A program made the position numbers and the translations under genes. Shown piece after piece: positions 1 to 8,847 of a stretch of 64,000 nt of DNA. Position 1 is the stretch's first letter, and each line of letters opens with the position of its first letter. The stretch covers positions 682,001 through 746,000 of the forward strand of contig NZ_JACSDK010000001.1 in NCBI RefSeq assembly GCF_014925385.1. The letters are read 5' to 3'. Origin of the DNA: Pelagibius marinus (GTDB taxonomy: Bacteria; Pseudomonadota; Alphaproteobacteria; Kiloniellales; Kiloniellaceae). Below the pieces are notes generated by a model. That model saw only the letters and a list, made by a program, of their open reading frames with translations. It made no database searches and had not been told where the DNA came from.

Positions 1-324
1 GGCTTCACGACCTTCCACCATCTGAAGGCCCTGACGGTCGACGTGGTGAAGATCGACGGCTCTTTCGTGCGCGACATCACGACGGACACGGAAAACCAGA
101 TCTTCATTCACAACCTGATGGCGCTGGCGCAGGCGCTGGGCGTCTCCACCGTCGCCGAGTGCGTGGAAACGCGCGAGGACGCCGACTATCTCTCCAAGGC
201 CGGCATCGACCTGCTGCAGGGCTACTACTTCGGGCGTCCGGAAATCGATGGCCACCTGCGCGACGCCCAGCAGCCGGCCGCGCTGCTGGCCGCCGCGACC
301 TTGGGCGCCGCCGGGGGCGACTGA
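1..324 (+). CDS. EAL-domain cyclic-di-GMP phosphodiesterase, C-terminal part
   Basis: The reading frame is open from the first base, so this is the 3' end of a gene that begins outside the window. The 107 visible residues are the second half of an EAL domain. They contain the late KIDGSFVRDI segment, an AECVET segment (usually AEGVET) and LQGYYFGRP near the end. EAL domains hydrolyse cyclic-di-GMP. In this late part the usual catalytic residues (K in KIDGSF, E in AExVET) are kept, which argues for an active enzyme. Any N-terminal sensor or GGDEF domain lies outside the window. The gene is convergent with phaR, separated by about 40 bp that hold a short GC hairpin at 337-351 without a clear T-run. 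Confidence 0.9.
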   Translation, partial: GFTTFHHLKALTVDVVKIDGSFVRDITTDTENQIFIHNLMALAQALGVSTVAECVETREDADYLSKAGIDLLQGYYFGRPEIDGHLRDAQQPAALLAAATLGAAGGD

Positions 325-366
325 GCCGCCGCCGGACCGGCCGTCGGCCGGACTATCTTCCGCCGA

Positions 367-1017
367 TCAGGGCTTGTCTTTGTTGAGGGTGTCGATCTGC
401 TTCTGCAGCAGGTCGATCTGCGCCTTCAGGGCGTCGAGGGATTCCTTGGCCTGGCCGCCCGCGGGCGTCTCGCCGCCGGCCTGGGGCGCGGCGCTGCCTT
501 CGCCCGCCGGGCCTTCGTCCCCCTTGCCCTCGGCGCCGCCGAAGGGCGAGAACATGCGCATCGCGCTTTCGAAGAGCGCCATGTTCTGCTTGCTCATTTC
601 CTCCAGGTTGCTGAAGGGGAACATGCCGCCGAAGGTTTCCTGCATCGACTGGCGCATGCGGTCCTGGTTCTGGGAGAAGGCGCCCATCATGTGCTCCAGG
701 TACTGCGGCACCATCCATTGCATGGAATCGCCGTAGAAGGAGATCAACTGCCGCAGGAAGTTGATGGGCAGCAGGTTCTGCCCCTTCGATTCCTCTTCGA
801 CGATGATCTGCGTCAGCACCGAGCGCGTGATGTCGTCGCCGGACTTGGCGTCGTAGACGACGAAGTCGACGTTGTCCTGGACCATCTGACAGAGGTGGTC
901 CAGCGTCACGTAGCTGCTGGTCGCTGTGTTGTAGAGGCGGCGGTTCGCGTATTTCTTGATGGTGATCGGCCCGCTGCCGTCACCCTGCTTCTTGCCGTTC
1001 TTTTCGGTGCCAGCCAA
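367..1017 (-). CDS. phaR: Polyhydroxyalkanoate synthesis repressor PhaR
   Basis: This is a PHB-responsive DNA-binding regulator that represses phasin and other PHB genes and is released by binding nascent PHB. The N-terminal signature IKKYANRRLYNTATSSYVTL (about residues 17-36) is the PHB_acc_N DNA-binding domain. It is followed by the PHB_acc accumulation-regulator region (IIVEEESKGQNLLPINFLRQ) and a Gly/Glu-rich linker, then a C-terminal coiled-coil-like helix (SLDALKAQIDLLQKQIDTLN). I place the start at a TTG at 1017, preceded by GGGAAAGG about 9 nt upstream. An in-frame ATG at 1146 would add 43 residues that do not resemble the family. The gene diverges from the PhaE-like/phaC genes, the usual arrangement in alphaproteobacteria. 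Confidence 0.93.
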   Translation of the reverse strand: MAGTEKNGKKQGDGSGPITIKKYANRRLYNTATSSYVTLDHLCQMVQDNVDFVVYDAKSGDDITRSVLTQIIVEEESKGQNLLPINFLRQLISFYGDSMQWMVPQYLEHMMGAFSQNQDRMRQSMQETFGGMFPFSNLEEMSKQNMALFESAMRMFSPFGGAEGKGDEGPAGEGSAAPQAGGETPAGGQAKESLDALKAQIDLLQKQIDTLNKDKP

Positions 1018-1256
1018 GTTCCAATGCCTTTCCCGTCGTTCGCATTTTCGTTCCGCCTTCCGGTTATCCGGCGCGGCGCCCTGCAGCGAGCTCTGCGAAT
1101 GCGTGTTCCCTTGCGGTACCGGCCTCCGGCATTCTCCGGGAGGCACTTCCCTGATCGGTTCTTCCCGCTCCCGGCAGAAGGGGGCTGAGATCGTCGCCTT
1201 GCCGGCCCGCCAGAGGCCCGGAAATGCCGGAATTGATTACCGCATGTGCTAAGGGG

Positions 1257-1286
1257 ATATTGCTGCGCCGCGTCACACACTGTCAA
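1257..1286 (-). promoter_or_regulatory. Candidate sigma-70 promoter for phaR
   Basis: A perfect -35 (TTGACA, read on the minus strand from 1286 to 1281) is followed after 18 nt by CAATAT, a 3/6 match to the -10. The distance to the proposed TTG start is about 240 nt, so a long leader would be implied. It is called on sequence match only. Confidence 0.3.
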
Positions 1287-1301
1287 CGTCTAGTCTCTCA
1301 G

Positions 1302-1321
1302 CGCGCCAAGGGGCGCGTTTT
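1302..1321 (+). terminator. Terminator-like hairpin upstream of the PhaE-like gene
   Basis: The arms CGCGCC (1302-1307) and GGCGCG (1312-1317) with a 4-nt loop are followed by TTTT (1318-1321). It lies between divergent genes, so as a plus-strand terminator it would act on a leader or a small transcript rather than a known gene. The stem is short, so it may be incidental. Confidence 0.3.
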
Positions 1322-1450
1322 GGGCCGATTTCTGGACCATTTTCGCCCGCCGCCCGCGCCGCCCGCTGGCCAGGGCGCGGCGCGGGCCGCTATACTCCGC
1401 CCCGAAAACGGGAACAAGGCAGCCGGGAAGCGGGCGGCCGGGAAGGGCGC

Positions 1451-1942
1451 ATGGCCAAGGACAAGCAGGCGGAACCACCCGAGGAGCTGGAAGAACTGGC
1501 GCGGCGCTACGTCGACCTCTGGCAGGACCAGATGACCGCTCTGGCCGCCGACCCGGAGTTCGCGGAATCCTTGCAAAAGGTCATGGCCGCCATGGGGGTG
1601 GCCGCCAGCGGCCTGCCGGCCATGTGGTCGGCCTGGCCCGCCGCCATGTCGACGCTGATGAGCGCCGCCCAGCCCGGCACCCAAATGGGGATGACGAATC
1701 CGCAGGGACAAGAGACAGATGACAAGCCAACAGGCGGAAAGCAGAACGGAAGTGGGCAGGCCGCCGGGCCGGGGGGCGCCGAGGCTGGGGCCGAGGCCGC
1801 TGCCGCTGCACCTCATGGCGGCGGGGCTGACCTGGGCGTCCTCGAGGAGCGCCTTGCCGCTCTGGAGCAACGGATCCGTAGCCTGGAAGGGGGATCTGGG
1901 CGCGCGCGCGGAGGCGCTAAGGCAAAGTCTAAACGGGACTGA
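1451..1942 (+). CDS. Small PhaE-like PHB synthase partner (phasin-like, coiled-coil)
   Basis: This 163-residue protein immediately precedes and overlaps phaC. Its N-terminal half is helical and reads like a phasin or PhaE segment (LARRYVDLWQDQMTALAADP, then a Met/Ala-rich stretch). The middle is Gly/Ala/Gln-rich and low in complexity. The C-terminus is a heptad-like coiled coil (LEERLAALEQRIRSLE) followed by a basic tail. In class III PHA synthases a PhaE subunit accompanies a short PhaC, and position plus C-terminal coiled coil suggest that role here. It is much shorter than classical PhaE (about 350 residues). The start ATG has GGAAGGG just upstream. Its last 75 codons overlap phaC in another frame. 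Function is inferred from context; a phasin is the alternative. Confidence 0.7.
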   Translation: MAKDKQAEPPEELEELARRYVDLWQDQMTALAADPEFAESLQKVMAAMGVAASGLPAMWSAWPAAMSTLMSAAQPGTQMGMTNPQGQETDDKPTGGKQNGSGQAAGPGGAEAGAEAAAAAPHGGGADLGVLEERLAALEQRIRSLEGGSGRARGGAKAKSKRD

Positions 1943-3023
1943 GCCCGCCGCTTTCGCGGCGGCGGTGGAGCGCGAGGTGACCGGCCGCATGGCGGCGCTG
2001 GCCGCCGGGCTGGAGGCCTACCGCCACCATCCCTATCACCGTGACCTGCCGGACCCGCCGGTGCTGTGGCAGGAGGGCTCCTGCCGCCTGCTCGACTACG
2101 GCGCCCTGCCGGAGCTGGAAGGGGCGGCCGCCGAGGCAGGCGGTCCCAGCGTCCTGGTGGTGCCCTCGCTGATCAACCGGGCCTACGTGCTGGACCTCAC
2201 CGCCGAGCGCTCGTTCCTGCGCTGGCTGGCCCGCCAGGGGCTGCGGCCGCTGCTGATGGATTGGGGGCGTCCCGGCGCCGAGGAGCGCGGCTTCACCCTG
2301 ACCGACTACATCGCCGGGCGTCTGGAGCGCGCGCTCGACGCCCTGCGCGCCGAGGAGAAGGGCCGGGCGCCGCTGGTCATGGGCTACTGCATGGGCGGCC
2401 TGCTGGCATTGGGACTGGCGCTGCGCCGCCAGCACGATCTCGCCGGTCTGGTCCTGCTGGCGACGCCCTGGGACTTCCATGCCGAGAACGCGCCGCACAG
2501 CCGCATGGCCGCCGCCACCCTGCCGCTGGCGGCGCCGCTGCTGGAGCTCTCGGGGGAGATGCCGGTCGATTTGCTGCAGGCCCTCTTCGCCAGCCTGGAT
2601 CCGCATCTGGTCGTGCGAAAATTTCTCGCCTTCGGGCGTCTCGACCCCGACAGCCCCAAGGCGCGCGACTTCGTTGCGCTGGAGGATTGGCTGAACGACG
2701 GCGTGCCGCTGGCCGCGCCGGTGGCGCGCGAGTGCCTGGGTCAGTGGTACGGCGAGAACGCGACCGCCGCCGGCCGCTGGCGGCTCGCCGGGTCCGTGGT
2801 CGACCCCGGCCGGCTCAGCTTGCCGACGCTCTGCGTCGTTCCCGCCCAGGACCGCATCGTGCCGCCTGCCTCCGCCATGGCGCTGGCCGAGGCCATTCCG
2901 GGCGCCGAGTGTCTGTGCCCGGAAGCGGGCCACATCGGCATGGTGGTCGGCGCGCGGGCGGAGAAGGCGGTGTGGCAGCCGCTGCTGACCTGGATCAAGG
3001 CGCGGGCCGCGCGGGCCGGCTAA
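1719..3023 (+). CDS. phaC: Poly(3-hydroxyalkanoate) synthase PhaC (short, class III-like)
   Basis: This enzyme polymerises (R)-3-hydroxyacyl-CoA into PHB on granules. The 434-residue protein has an alpha/beta-hydrolase fold with the synthase lipase-like box GYCMGG holding nucleophile C224. The likely catalytic aspartate is D378 (AQDRIVPP) and the histidine H405 (GHIGMVVG). A conserved-looking N-terminal block RPLPLHL begins at about residue 26, so the coding frame is real well before the upstream gene ends at 1942. At 434 residues it is shorter than class I synthases (about 560-600) and nearer class III PhaC (about 355). Together with the small upstream partner this suggests a PhaEC-like enzyme. 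The exact start within 1719-1794 is uncertain. phaA follows after 191 bp. Confidence 0.9.
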   Translation: MTSQQAESRTEVGRPPGRGAPRLGPRPLPLHLMAAGLTWASSRSALPLWSNGSVAWKGDLGARAEALRQSLNGTEPAAFAAAVEREVTGRMAALAAGLEAYRHHPYHRDLPDPPVLWQEGSCRLLDYGALPELEGAAAEAGGPSVLVVPSLINRAYVLDLTAERSFLRWLARQGLRPLLMDWGRPGAEERGFTLTDYIAGRLERALDALRAEEKGRAPLVMGYCMGGLLALGLALRRQHDLAGLVLLATPWDFHAENAPHSRMAAATLPLAAPLLELSGEMPVDLLQALFASLDPHLVVRKFLAFGRLDPDSPKARDFVALEDWLNDGVPLAAPVARECLGQWYGENATAAGRWRLAGSVVDPGRLSLPTLCVVPAQDRIVPPASAMALAEAIPGAECLCPEAGHIGMVVGARAEKAVWQPLLTWIKARAARAG

Positions 3024-3214
3024 ACCGCCGATGAAATCATTGTCATCGTAGAGTCCCCAGGCGCGGCTTGCACCGGCGGGTCGTCTGTTCTTATATCGGG
3101 GCTGAGATCGATAAATCAGCGCGCAGGGCCGCCACCGGGCGTTCGTCTGTGCTAATGCGGCCCGCCGCGTCCAGATGCGGCGGTTCCTGTCCGCCACAAG
3201 GGAGATATCCGAAG

Positions 3215-4390
<1,176 letters not shown>

Positions 4391-4719
4391 GGGGAGCGTG
4401 ATTAAGCGGGAGCGCGACTGGGGACGGGTGAAGAAACCGTCACCCGCGACGACGTGACGCTGGGCGGCCTTGCCGTGTTGCGGTATTTATGACGCGCAGA
4501 GCGGCCCGCCTTCAAGAGGGGCGGGCCGTTTTGCTGTTTGCCGGAAGCGGCCGCGGCCCCGAAGGGCGCATTGGCGGTAGCGGTGAGCAAAATGTTGGTT
4601 TTTTGCACTTGGGCAGCGGTGCAGCAGTTGGCGGTGTGGTTGTTCCGTGATTTGATTAGGTATGGCAACCAGACCGTCGTTCTAGACGGCTACGAACAGT
4701 CAAACGGGGAGGCTAGAAT
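4391..4719. other. Intergenic region phaA-phaB
   Basis: These 329 bp contain the intrinsic terminator of phaA (4502-4532) and then an AT-richer stretch that presumably holds the phaB promoter. A TGCAC/GTGCA inverted repeat (4604-4608 and 4619-4623) sits in that stretch and could be an operator, possibly for PhaR. No gene is visible. Confidence 0.5.
4502..4532 (+). terminator. Intrinsic terminator after phaA
   Basis: A perfect 9-bp GC stem is formed by CGGCCCGCC at 4502-4510 and GGCGGGCCG at 4520-4528, with a 9-nt loop. It is followed at once by TTTTGCTGTTT. It lies 112 bp past the phaA stop and is a good rho-independent terminator. Confidence 0.8.
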
Positions 4720-5445
4720 ATGGCGCGCGTGGCTCTGGTGACAGGGGGAACCCGAGGGATCGGCGAGGCGATTTCCAGGGGATTGAAAGAGGCCGGCTTC
4801 ACGGTCGCCGCCACCTACGGCGGCAACGACGAGGCGGCGAACAAGTTCAAGGAAGAGACCGGCATCCACGTCTTCAAGTGGGATGTCGGCGATTTCGATG
4901 CCTGCAAGGCGGGCATCGCCAAGGTCGAGGCGGACCTGGGCCCCGTCGACGTGCTGGTCAACAACGCCGGCATTACCCGCGACGGCACCCTGCACCGCAT
5001 GACCCCGGAGAATTGGCGCGCGGTCATCTCCACCAATCTCGACTCGCTGTTCAACATGACGCGTAACGTCATCGAGGGCATGCGTGATCGCAACTACGGG
5101 CGCATCATCTCGATTTCCTCGATCAACGGCCAGAAGGGCCAGTTCGGCCAGGCGAACTATTCCGCCGCCAAGGCCGGCGTCTTCGGCTTCACCAAGGCGG
5201 TGGCCCAGGAAAGCGCCGCCAAGGGCATCACGGTCAACGCCATCGCGCCGGGCTACATCGGCACCGAGATGGTCCGCGCGGTGCCTGAAGAGGTGCTGAA
5301 CACCAAGATCCTGCCCCTCATCCCGGTCGGCCGCCTGGGCGAGCCGGAGGAGATCGCGCGCTGCGTGGTCTTCCTGGCCGGCGAGGACGCGGGCTTCATC
5401 ACCGGCGCCACGCTGACCGCCAACGGCGGCCAATACATGGCCTGA
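4720..5445 (+). CDS. phaB: Acetoacetyl-CoA reductase PhaB
   Basis: PhaB reduces acetoacetyl-CoA to (R)-3-hydroxybutyryl-CoA with NADPH, the monomer for PhaC. This 241-residue short-chain dehydrogenase has the TGGTRGIG nucleotide-binding motif at residues 8-15, NNAG in the middle, and the catalytic serine about S134 with Y147 and K151 (NYSAAKAG). The QKGQFGQ stretch before the tyrosine is characteristic of PhaB. The ATG is preceded by GGGGAGG. The next gene starts 8 bp after the stop, so phaB probably leads the run of small genes to 7475. Confidence 0.96.
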   Translation: MARVALVTGGTRGIGEAISRGLKEAGFTVAATYGGNDEAANKFKEETGIHVFKWDVGDFDACKAGIAKVEADLGPVDVLVNNAGITRDGTLHRMTPENWRAVISTNLDSLFNMTRNVIEGMRDRNYGRIISISSINGQKGQFGQANYSAAKAGVFGFTKAVAQESAAKGITVNAIAPGYIGTEMVRAVPEEVLNTKILPLIPVGRLGEPEEIARCVVFLAGEDAGFITGATLTANGGQYMA

Positions 5446-5453
5446 GGCGGGAG

Positions 5454-6200
5454 ATGAGCGGCGATAGGCAGACCACCTATCCGCCGCTCAACACCCCGAA
5501 GCCGCTGGCCGAGAACGTCTGGGTCGTCGACGGCCCGGCCATTCGCTTCGGCCTCGGCTGGCTGAAGCTCAGCTTTCCCACCCGCATGACGCTGCTCCGC
5601 CTGGCGGACGGCGGGCTCTTCCTCCATTCGCCGACGGCGCTGTCCGACACCTTGCGCGCCGAGATCGGGAAGCTGGGCCCACCGCGCTGGATCGTCGCGC
5701 CGAACCGCATCCACTACTGGTGGGTGCCGGACTGGCACGCCGCCTTTCCGGAGGCTGAGGTCTACCTGGCCCCGCGCGTGCGCGAGCAGGCCGGCGGGCG
5801 CATCGACTTTCCGGCGCGCGAGCTCGAGGCCGCCCAGGGCTATCCCTGGGACGGCGAGATCGCCACCTTGCCGATACCCGGCAGCTACATGACCGAGGTT
5901 GTCTTCTTCCACCGCCCCAGCCGCAGCCTGGTCCTGACCGACCTGATCGAGAACTTCGAGCCGCGGAAACTCGGCTTCGTCATGCGCCGGCTGACGCGCT
6001 GGGCCGCCATCCAGGACCCCGACGGCCAGATGCCCCGCGACATGCGGCTGACCTTCAAGGGGCGGCGGGCGGAGTTGCGCCGGGCCGTCGAGACCATGAT
6101 CGCCTGGGACCCGCAGCGCATTATCCTGGCGCATGGGCGCTGCTACGATCGCGACGGCGCGGGCGAATTGCGCCGCGCGTTTCGTTGGCTGCTGGACTGA
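5454..6200 (+). CDS. DUF4336 domain protein (metallo-beta-lactamase-like)
   Basis: This 248-residue protein matches the DUF4336 family, related to the metallo-beta-lactamase fold. Visible features are NVWVVDGPAIRFGLGWLKLS near the N-terminus, an IVAPNRIHYWWVPDW segment and LILTDLIE-like and ILAHGRCY segments that occupy the positions of metal ligands in the fold. Substrate and reaction are unknown. It starts 8 bp downstream of phaB and is probably co-transcribed with it, but nothing in the sequence ties it to PHB metabolism. Confidence 0.85.
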   Translation: MSGDRQTTYPPLNTPKPLAENVWVVDGPAIRFGLGWLKLSFPTRMTLLRLADGGLFLHSPTALSDTLRAEIGKLGPPRWIVAPNRIHYWWVPDWHAAFPEAEVYLAPRVREQAGGRIDFPARELEAAQGYPWDGEIATLPIPGSYMTEVVFFHRPSRSLVLTDLIENFEPRKLGFVMRRLTRWAAIQDPDGQMPRDMRLTFKGRRAELRRAVETMIAWDPQRIILAHGRCYDRDGAGELRRAFRWLLD

Positions 6201-6217
6201 TATGAGGGAGAAAACCC

Positions 6218-6577
6218 ATGCTTCGAGGATCCTGCCACTGCGGCGCCGTCACCTTCGAACTGGTCCGTCCGCCGGAGTGGCGCAACGAATGCAATTGCTC
6301 GATCTGCCGCCGCCTCGGCACCCTGTGGGGCTATTACCGCGAGGAAGAGGTGACCTTCACCAGCGGGGCCGATGCGACTGAGACCTATGTCTGGGGCGAT
6401 CGCTCGCTGGCCTTCCACCGCTGCCGCACCTGCGGCTGCACCACCTATTGGCGCCGCCTGGGCTCGACGCCTGAGAGCCGCATGGGCGTCAACACCCGCC
6501 TGCTGGAGCCGGAGGATGTCGCGGGCATCCGCATCCGCCACTTCGACGGCGCGGACAGCTTCCGCTATCTGGACTAA
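6218..6577 (+). CDS. GFA-family (CENP-V/glutathione-dependent formaldehyde-activating) zinc protein
   Basis: This small 119-residue protein has the GFA zinc-binding pattern: CHCGAVTFE at the N-terminus, CNCSICRR about 30 residues later, and CRTCGCTTYW in the C-terminal half. The family includes the glutathione-dependent formaldehyde-activating enzyme Gfa, but most short members have no known substrate. A GGGAG ribosome-binding site lies just before the ATG. It sits in a same-strand run with the DUF4336 and AhpD-like genes. Confidence 0.88.
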   Translation: MLRGSCHCGAVTFELVRPPEWRNECNCSICRRLGTLWGYYREEEVTFTSGADATETYVWGDRSLAFHRCRTCGCTTYWRRLGSTPESRMGVNTRLLEPEDVAGIRIRHFDGADSFRYLD

Positions 6578-6610
6578 AATGGCCGCGGAAAAGAACCGGG
6601 AGAAAAGCTC

Positions 6611-7027
6611 ATGCCCCTGGGGCAGCTCATCGAATACGAGGACGCGAGCGACGAGGTGCGCGCCGTCTACGACGACATCATGGCGACCCGCAAGTCCGAC
6701 TGGGTGAACAACTTCTGGAAGGCCCTGGCCCAGGACCCGCAGACCCTGAGGCGCACCTGGGAAAGCGTGAAGCAGGTCATGGCGCCGGGCGCGCTCGACC
6801 CGCTGACCAAGGAGATGCTCTACATCGCCGTCAGCGTCACCAACAACTGCGAGTACTGCATCACCTCCCACACCGCCGGCGCCATCCAGAAGGGCATGAC
6901 CGACGAGATGCTGAACGAGCTGCTGGCCGTGGTCGGCATGGCCAACGAGACCAACAGCCTGGTCAACGGCTACCGGGTGCCGCTCGACGAACGCCTGCGC
7001 GCCCTGGCCCACGGCGAAGCGGACTAG
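6611..7027 (+). CDS. Carboxymuconolactone decarboxylase/AhpD-like protein
   Basis: This 138-residue helical protein of the AhpD-like fold carries the redox motif CEYCITSH, in which the CxxC and following histidine match the peroxidase-associated AhpD type rather than the decarboxylase type. AhpD proteins supply electrons for peroxide reduction. A role in oxidative defence is inferred from the motif only. ATG is preceded by GGGAGAAAAGC. The stop is 7 bp before the GTG start of the NUDIX gene. Confidence 0.85.
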   Translation: MPLGQLIEYEDASDEVRAVYDDIMATRKSDWVNNFWKALAQDPQTLRRTWESVKQVMAPGALDPLTKEMLYIAVSVTNNCEYCITSHTAGAIQKGMTDEMLNELLAVVGMANETNSLVNGYRVPLDERLRALAHGEAD

Positions 7028-7034
7028 GCTTCAC

Positions 7035-7475
7035 GTGAACGACTATCCCAACCGTCCGCTCATCGGAGTCGGCGTCGTGGTCTTCAAGGACGGCCGCGTG
7101 CTGCTGATCCGCCGCGGCAAGCCGCCGCGCGAGGGCCAGTGGTCGCTGCCCGGCGGCCGCCAGCGCCTGGGCGAGCGCGTCGAGGAAACCGCGCGCCGCG
7201 AGGTGGCCGAGGAGGCGGGCATCGAGGTCGAGGTCGGCCCTCTGGTCGACGTGGTGGACTCCATCACCCGCGACGGCCAGGGCGCGGTGCAGTACCACTA
7301 CACCCTGGTCGATCTGCTGGCCGAGTGGCGTGCGGGCGAGGCCGCGGCGGGCCACGACGCCGCGGAGGTCGCCTGGGCCGACCCGGCGGACCTCGCGCCC
7401 TACGATCTCTGGGACGAGACCCGGCGCATCATCGCGCTGGCGATGGAGAAACGGACGGCTGCCGGCTCAGAATGA
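7035..7475 (+). CDS. NUDIX hydrolase
   Basis: This 146-residue protein has a complete Nudix box, from GGRQRLGERVEE to REVAEEAGIE, with the REx2EE core that binds metal and hydrolyses nucleoside diphosphate-X substrates. The start is GTG at 7035 (NDYPNRPLIGVGVVVF follows). The substrate cannot be told from the sequence; ADP-ribose or a nucleotide is typical of related short proteins. The 3' end overlaps the convergent GFA gene by 9 bp. Confidence 0.92.
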   Translation: MNDYPNRPLIGVGVVVFKDGRVLLIRRGKPPREGQWSLPGGRQRLGERVEETARREVAEEAGIEVEVGPLVDVVDSITRDGQGAVQYHYTLVDLLAEWRAGEAAAGHDAAEVAWADPADLAPYDLWDETRRIIALAMEKRTAAGSE

Positions 7476-7844
7476 GATCTTCGCCCAGGGATGGGCGCGC
7501 TGCTCGAAGACCGCCTTTTCGGGTTTCGGGAAGGTCGGATCGCCGAAGGTGCCGACCGCCACGGCGAACCAGTCCGGACGGAGCTCCGGCTCCCAATAGA
7601 CTGTTCCGCCGCAGTCCGGGCAGAAGTGGAAGGTGAGCCCACGCCCGCTGTCGCCGAGGCGCCGCGTGGTCTTCTCGCTGCCCTCCGGCCTGGCCGCTTC
7701 ACGCTTGAAGAACGCGCTGAGGCCGAAGGCGCTGCCGGTGCGCCGCTGGCAGTCGAGGCAATGACAGAGCGCGACCAGCTCCGGGTCGCCCTCGCAGACG
7801 ATCCGAAGCTGGCCGCAGGCGCAGGAGGCGGTGCGTGTGTTCAT
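7467..7844 (-). CDS. GFA-family zinc protein (second copy type)
   Basis: This 125-residue GFA/CENP-V-fold protein has the same cysteine layout as the family: CACGQLRI, CHCLDCQRRTGS and CPDCGGTVYW. It is only distantly like the GFA gene at 6218, so it is not a recent duplicate. The AGGAGA ribosome-binding site upstream of the ATG at 7844 is strong. It diverges from the DMT transporter across 88 bp and converges on the NUDIX gene. Confidence 0.88.
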   Translation of the reverse strand: MNTRTASCACGQLRIVCEGDPELVALCHCLDCQRRTGSAFGLSAFFKREAARPEGSEKTTRRLGDSGRGLTFHFCPDCGGTVYWEPELRPDWFAVAVGTFGDPTFPKPEKAVFEQRAHPWAKISF

Positions 7845-7932
7845 CGGCTTCTTCTCTCCTCGGAGATCGGGGAAACACTAGCGAAACATCTGGCCGCTTG
7901 CCATCGTCGCGGCCGGCGGCTATCAGCGCCCC

Positions 7933-8847
7933 ATGACTAGCGTGGCTCCAGATCCAGCGCTCGCGGCGCGGCGGTTTAAGGCGACGGCGATCGGCGGTAT
8001 CGCCGTGCTGCTGTGGGCGCTGCTGGCGCTTTTCACCACCGGGGCGGCGGGCATTCCGCCGTTCCAGCTGCTGGCCATGACCTTCGCCGTGGCCTTCGCC
8101 GTCAGCCTTGCCGTGCTGGCGACGCGGGGGCGGCGCGCCTTCGCCGCCTGGCGCCAGCGGCCGGCGGTCTGGGCCCTGGGAGTCGGCGGGCTCTTCGGCT
8201 ACCACTTTTTCTACTTCGTCGCCCTGGGCAACGCGCCGGCGGTGGACGCCAGCCTCATCGCCTATCTCTGGCCGCTGCTCATCGTGGTCTTCTCGGCGCT
8301 GCTGCCCGGCGAGCGGCTGCGCTGGTTCCACCTGGCGGGCGCGGCCATGGGCCTCATCGGCGCCGGGCTGCTGGTGACCAAGGGCGGCTCGCTGGCCTTC
8401 GATGCGCGCTACAGCCTGGGCTACCTGGCCGCGGTGGCCTGCGCGCTCACCTGGTCCAGCTACTCCGTCACCAACCGCCGCTTCGGCGCGGTGCCGACCG
8501 AGGTGGTGGGCGGCTTCTGCGGCGCCGTGGCGCTGCTCGCTCTGCTCTGCCACCTGGCGCTGGAGACCACGGTGACGCCCCAGGGCCTGCAGTGGCTGGC
8601 GGTGCTGGGCCTCGGTCTCGGACCCGTCGGCGCCGCCTTCTTCGTCTGGGACTACGGCACCAAGCACGGCAACATCCAGGTGCTGGGCGCGCTTGCCTAC
8701 GCCGCGCCGCTGCTCTCCACGCTGATCCTCATTGGCTTCGGCCAGGCCGAGGCGACCTGGCAGGTGGGCCTCGCCTGCCTGCTGATCGTCTTCGGCGCCG
8801 TCCTGGCGTCCAAGGAAATGCTGCTGCGCCGCCGGCGCGCGGGCTAG
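7933..8847 (+). CDS. DMT-superfamily (EamA) inner-membrane transporter
   Basis: This 304-residue hydrophobic protein has about ten transmembrane helices arranged as two EamA repeats. Typical EamA features are visible: YHFFYFVALGNAPAVDASLIAYLWPLLIVVFSALL in the first half and a GxxGPVGAAFFVWDYG-type segment in the second. Members export amino acids or other small metabolites; the substrate here is unknown. Its TAG stop at 8845-8847 lies in the end of a palindromic repeat element shared with the convergent cupin gene. Confidence 0.9.
   Translation: MTSVAPDPALAARRFKATAIGGIAVLLWALLALFTTGAAGIPPFQLLAMTFAVAFAVSLAVLATRGRRAFAAWRQRPAVWALGVGGLFGYHFFYFVALGNAPAVDASLIAYLWPLLIVVFSALLPGERLRWFHLAGAAMGLIGAGLLVTKGGSLAFDARYSLGYLAAVACALTWSSYSVTNRRFGAVPTEVVGGFCGAVALLALLCHLALETTVTPQGLQWLAVLGLGLGPVGAAFFVWDYGTKHGNIQVLGALAYAAPLLSTLILIGFGQAEATWQVGLACLLIVFGAVLASKEMLLRRRRAG

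Larger units (their letters stand above)
1018..1450. other. Intergenic region between divergent phaR and the PhaE-like gene
   Basis: This 433-bp stretch carries no supported gene. On the minus strand there is a candidate phaR promoter: TTGACA at 1281-1286, an 18-nt spacer, and CAATAT at 1257-1262. On the plus strand a short hairpin (arms 1302-1307 and 1312-1317) is followed by TTTT, ahead of the PhaE-like gene. This is the natural place for PhaR operators, but I could not identify a convincing PhaR site by eye. Confidence 0.5.

Noticed and set aside
1929-3197. Long open frames opposite phaC and phaA
   Set aside because: Shadow frames in GC-rich coding DNA; no domain is recognisable and they overlap well-supported genes over their full length.
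4598-4630. PhaR operator in the phaA-phaB gap
   Set aside because: A TGCAC/GTGCA repeat and GCAG direct repeats are present, but the published CTGC-N3/4-GCAG arrangement is not matched.
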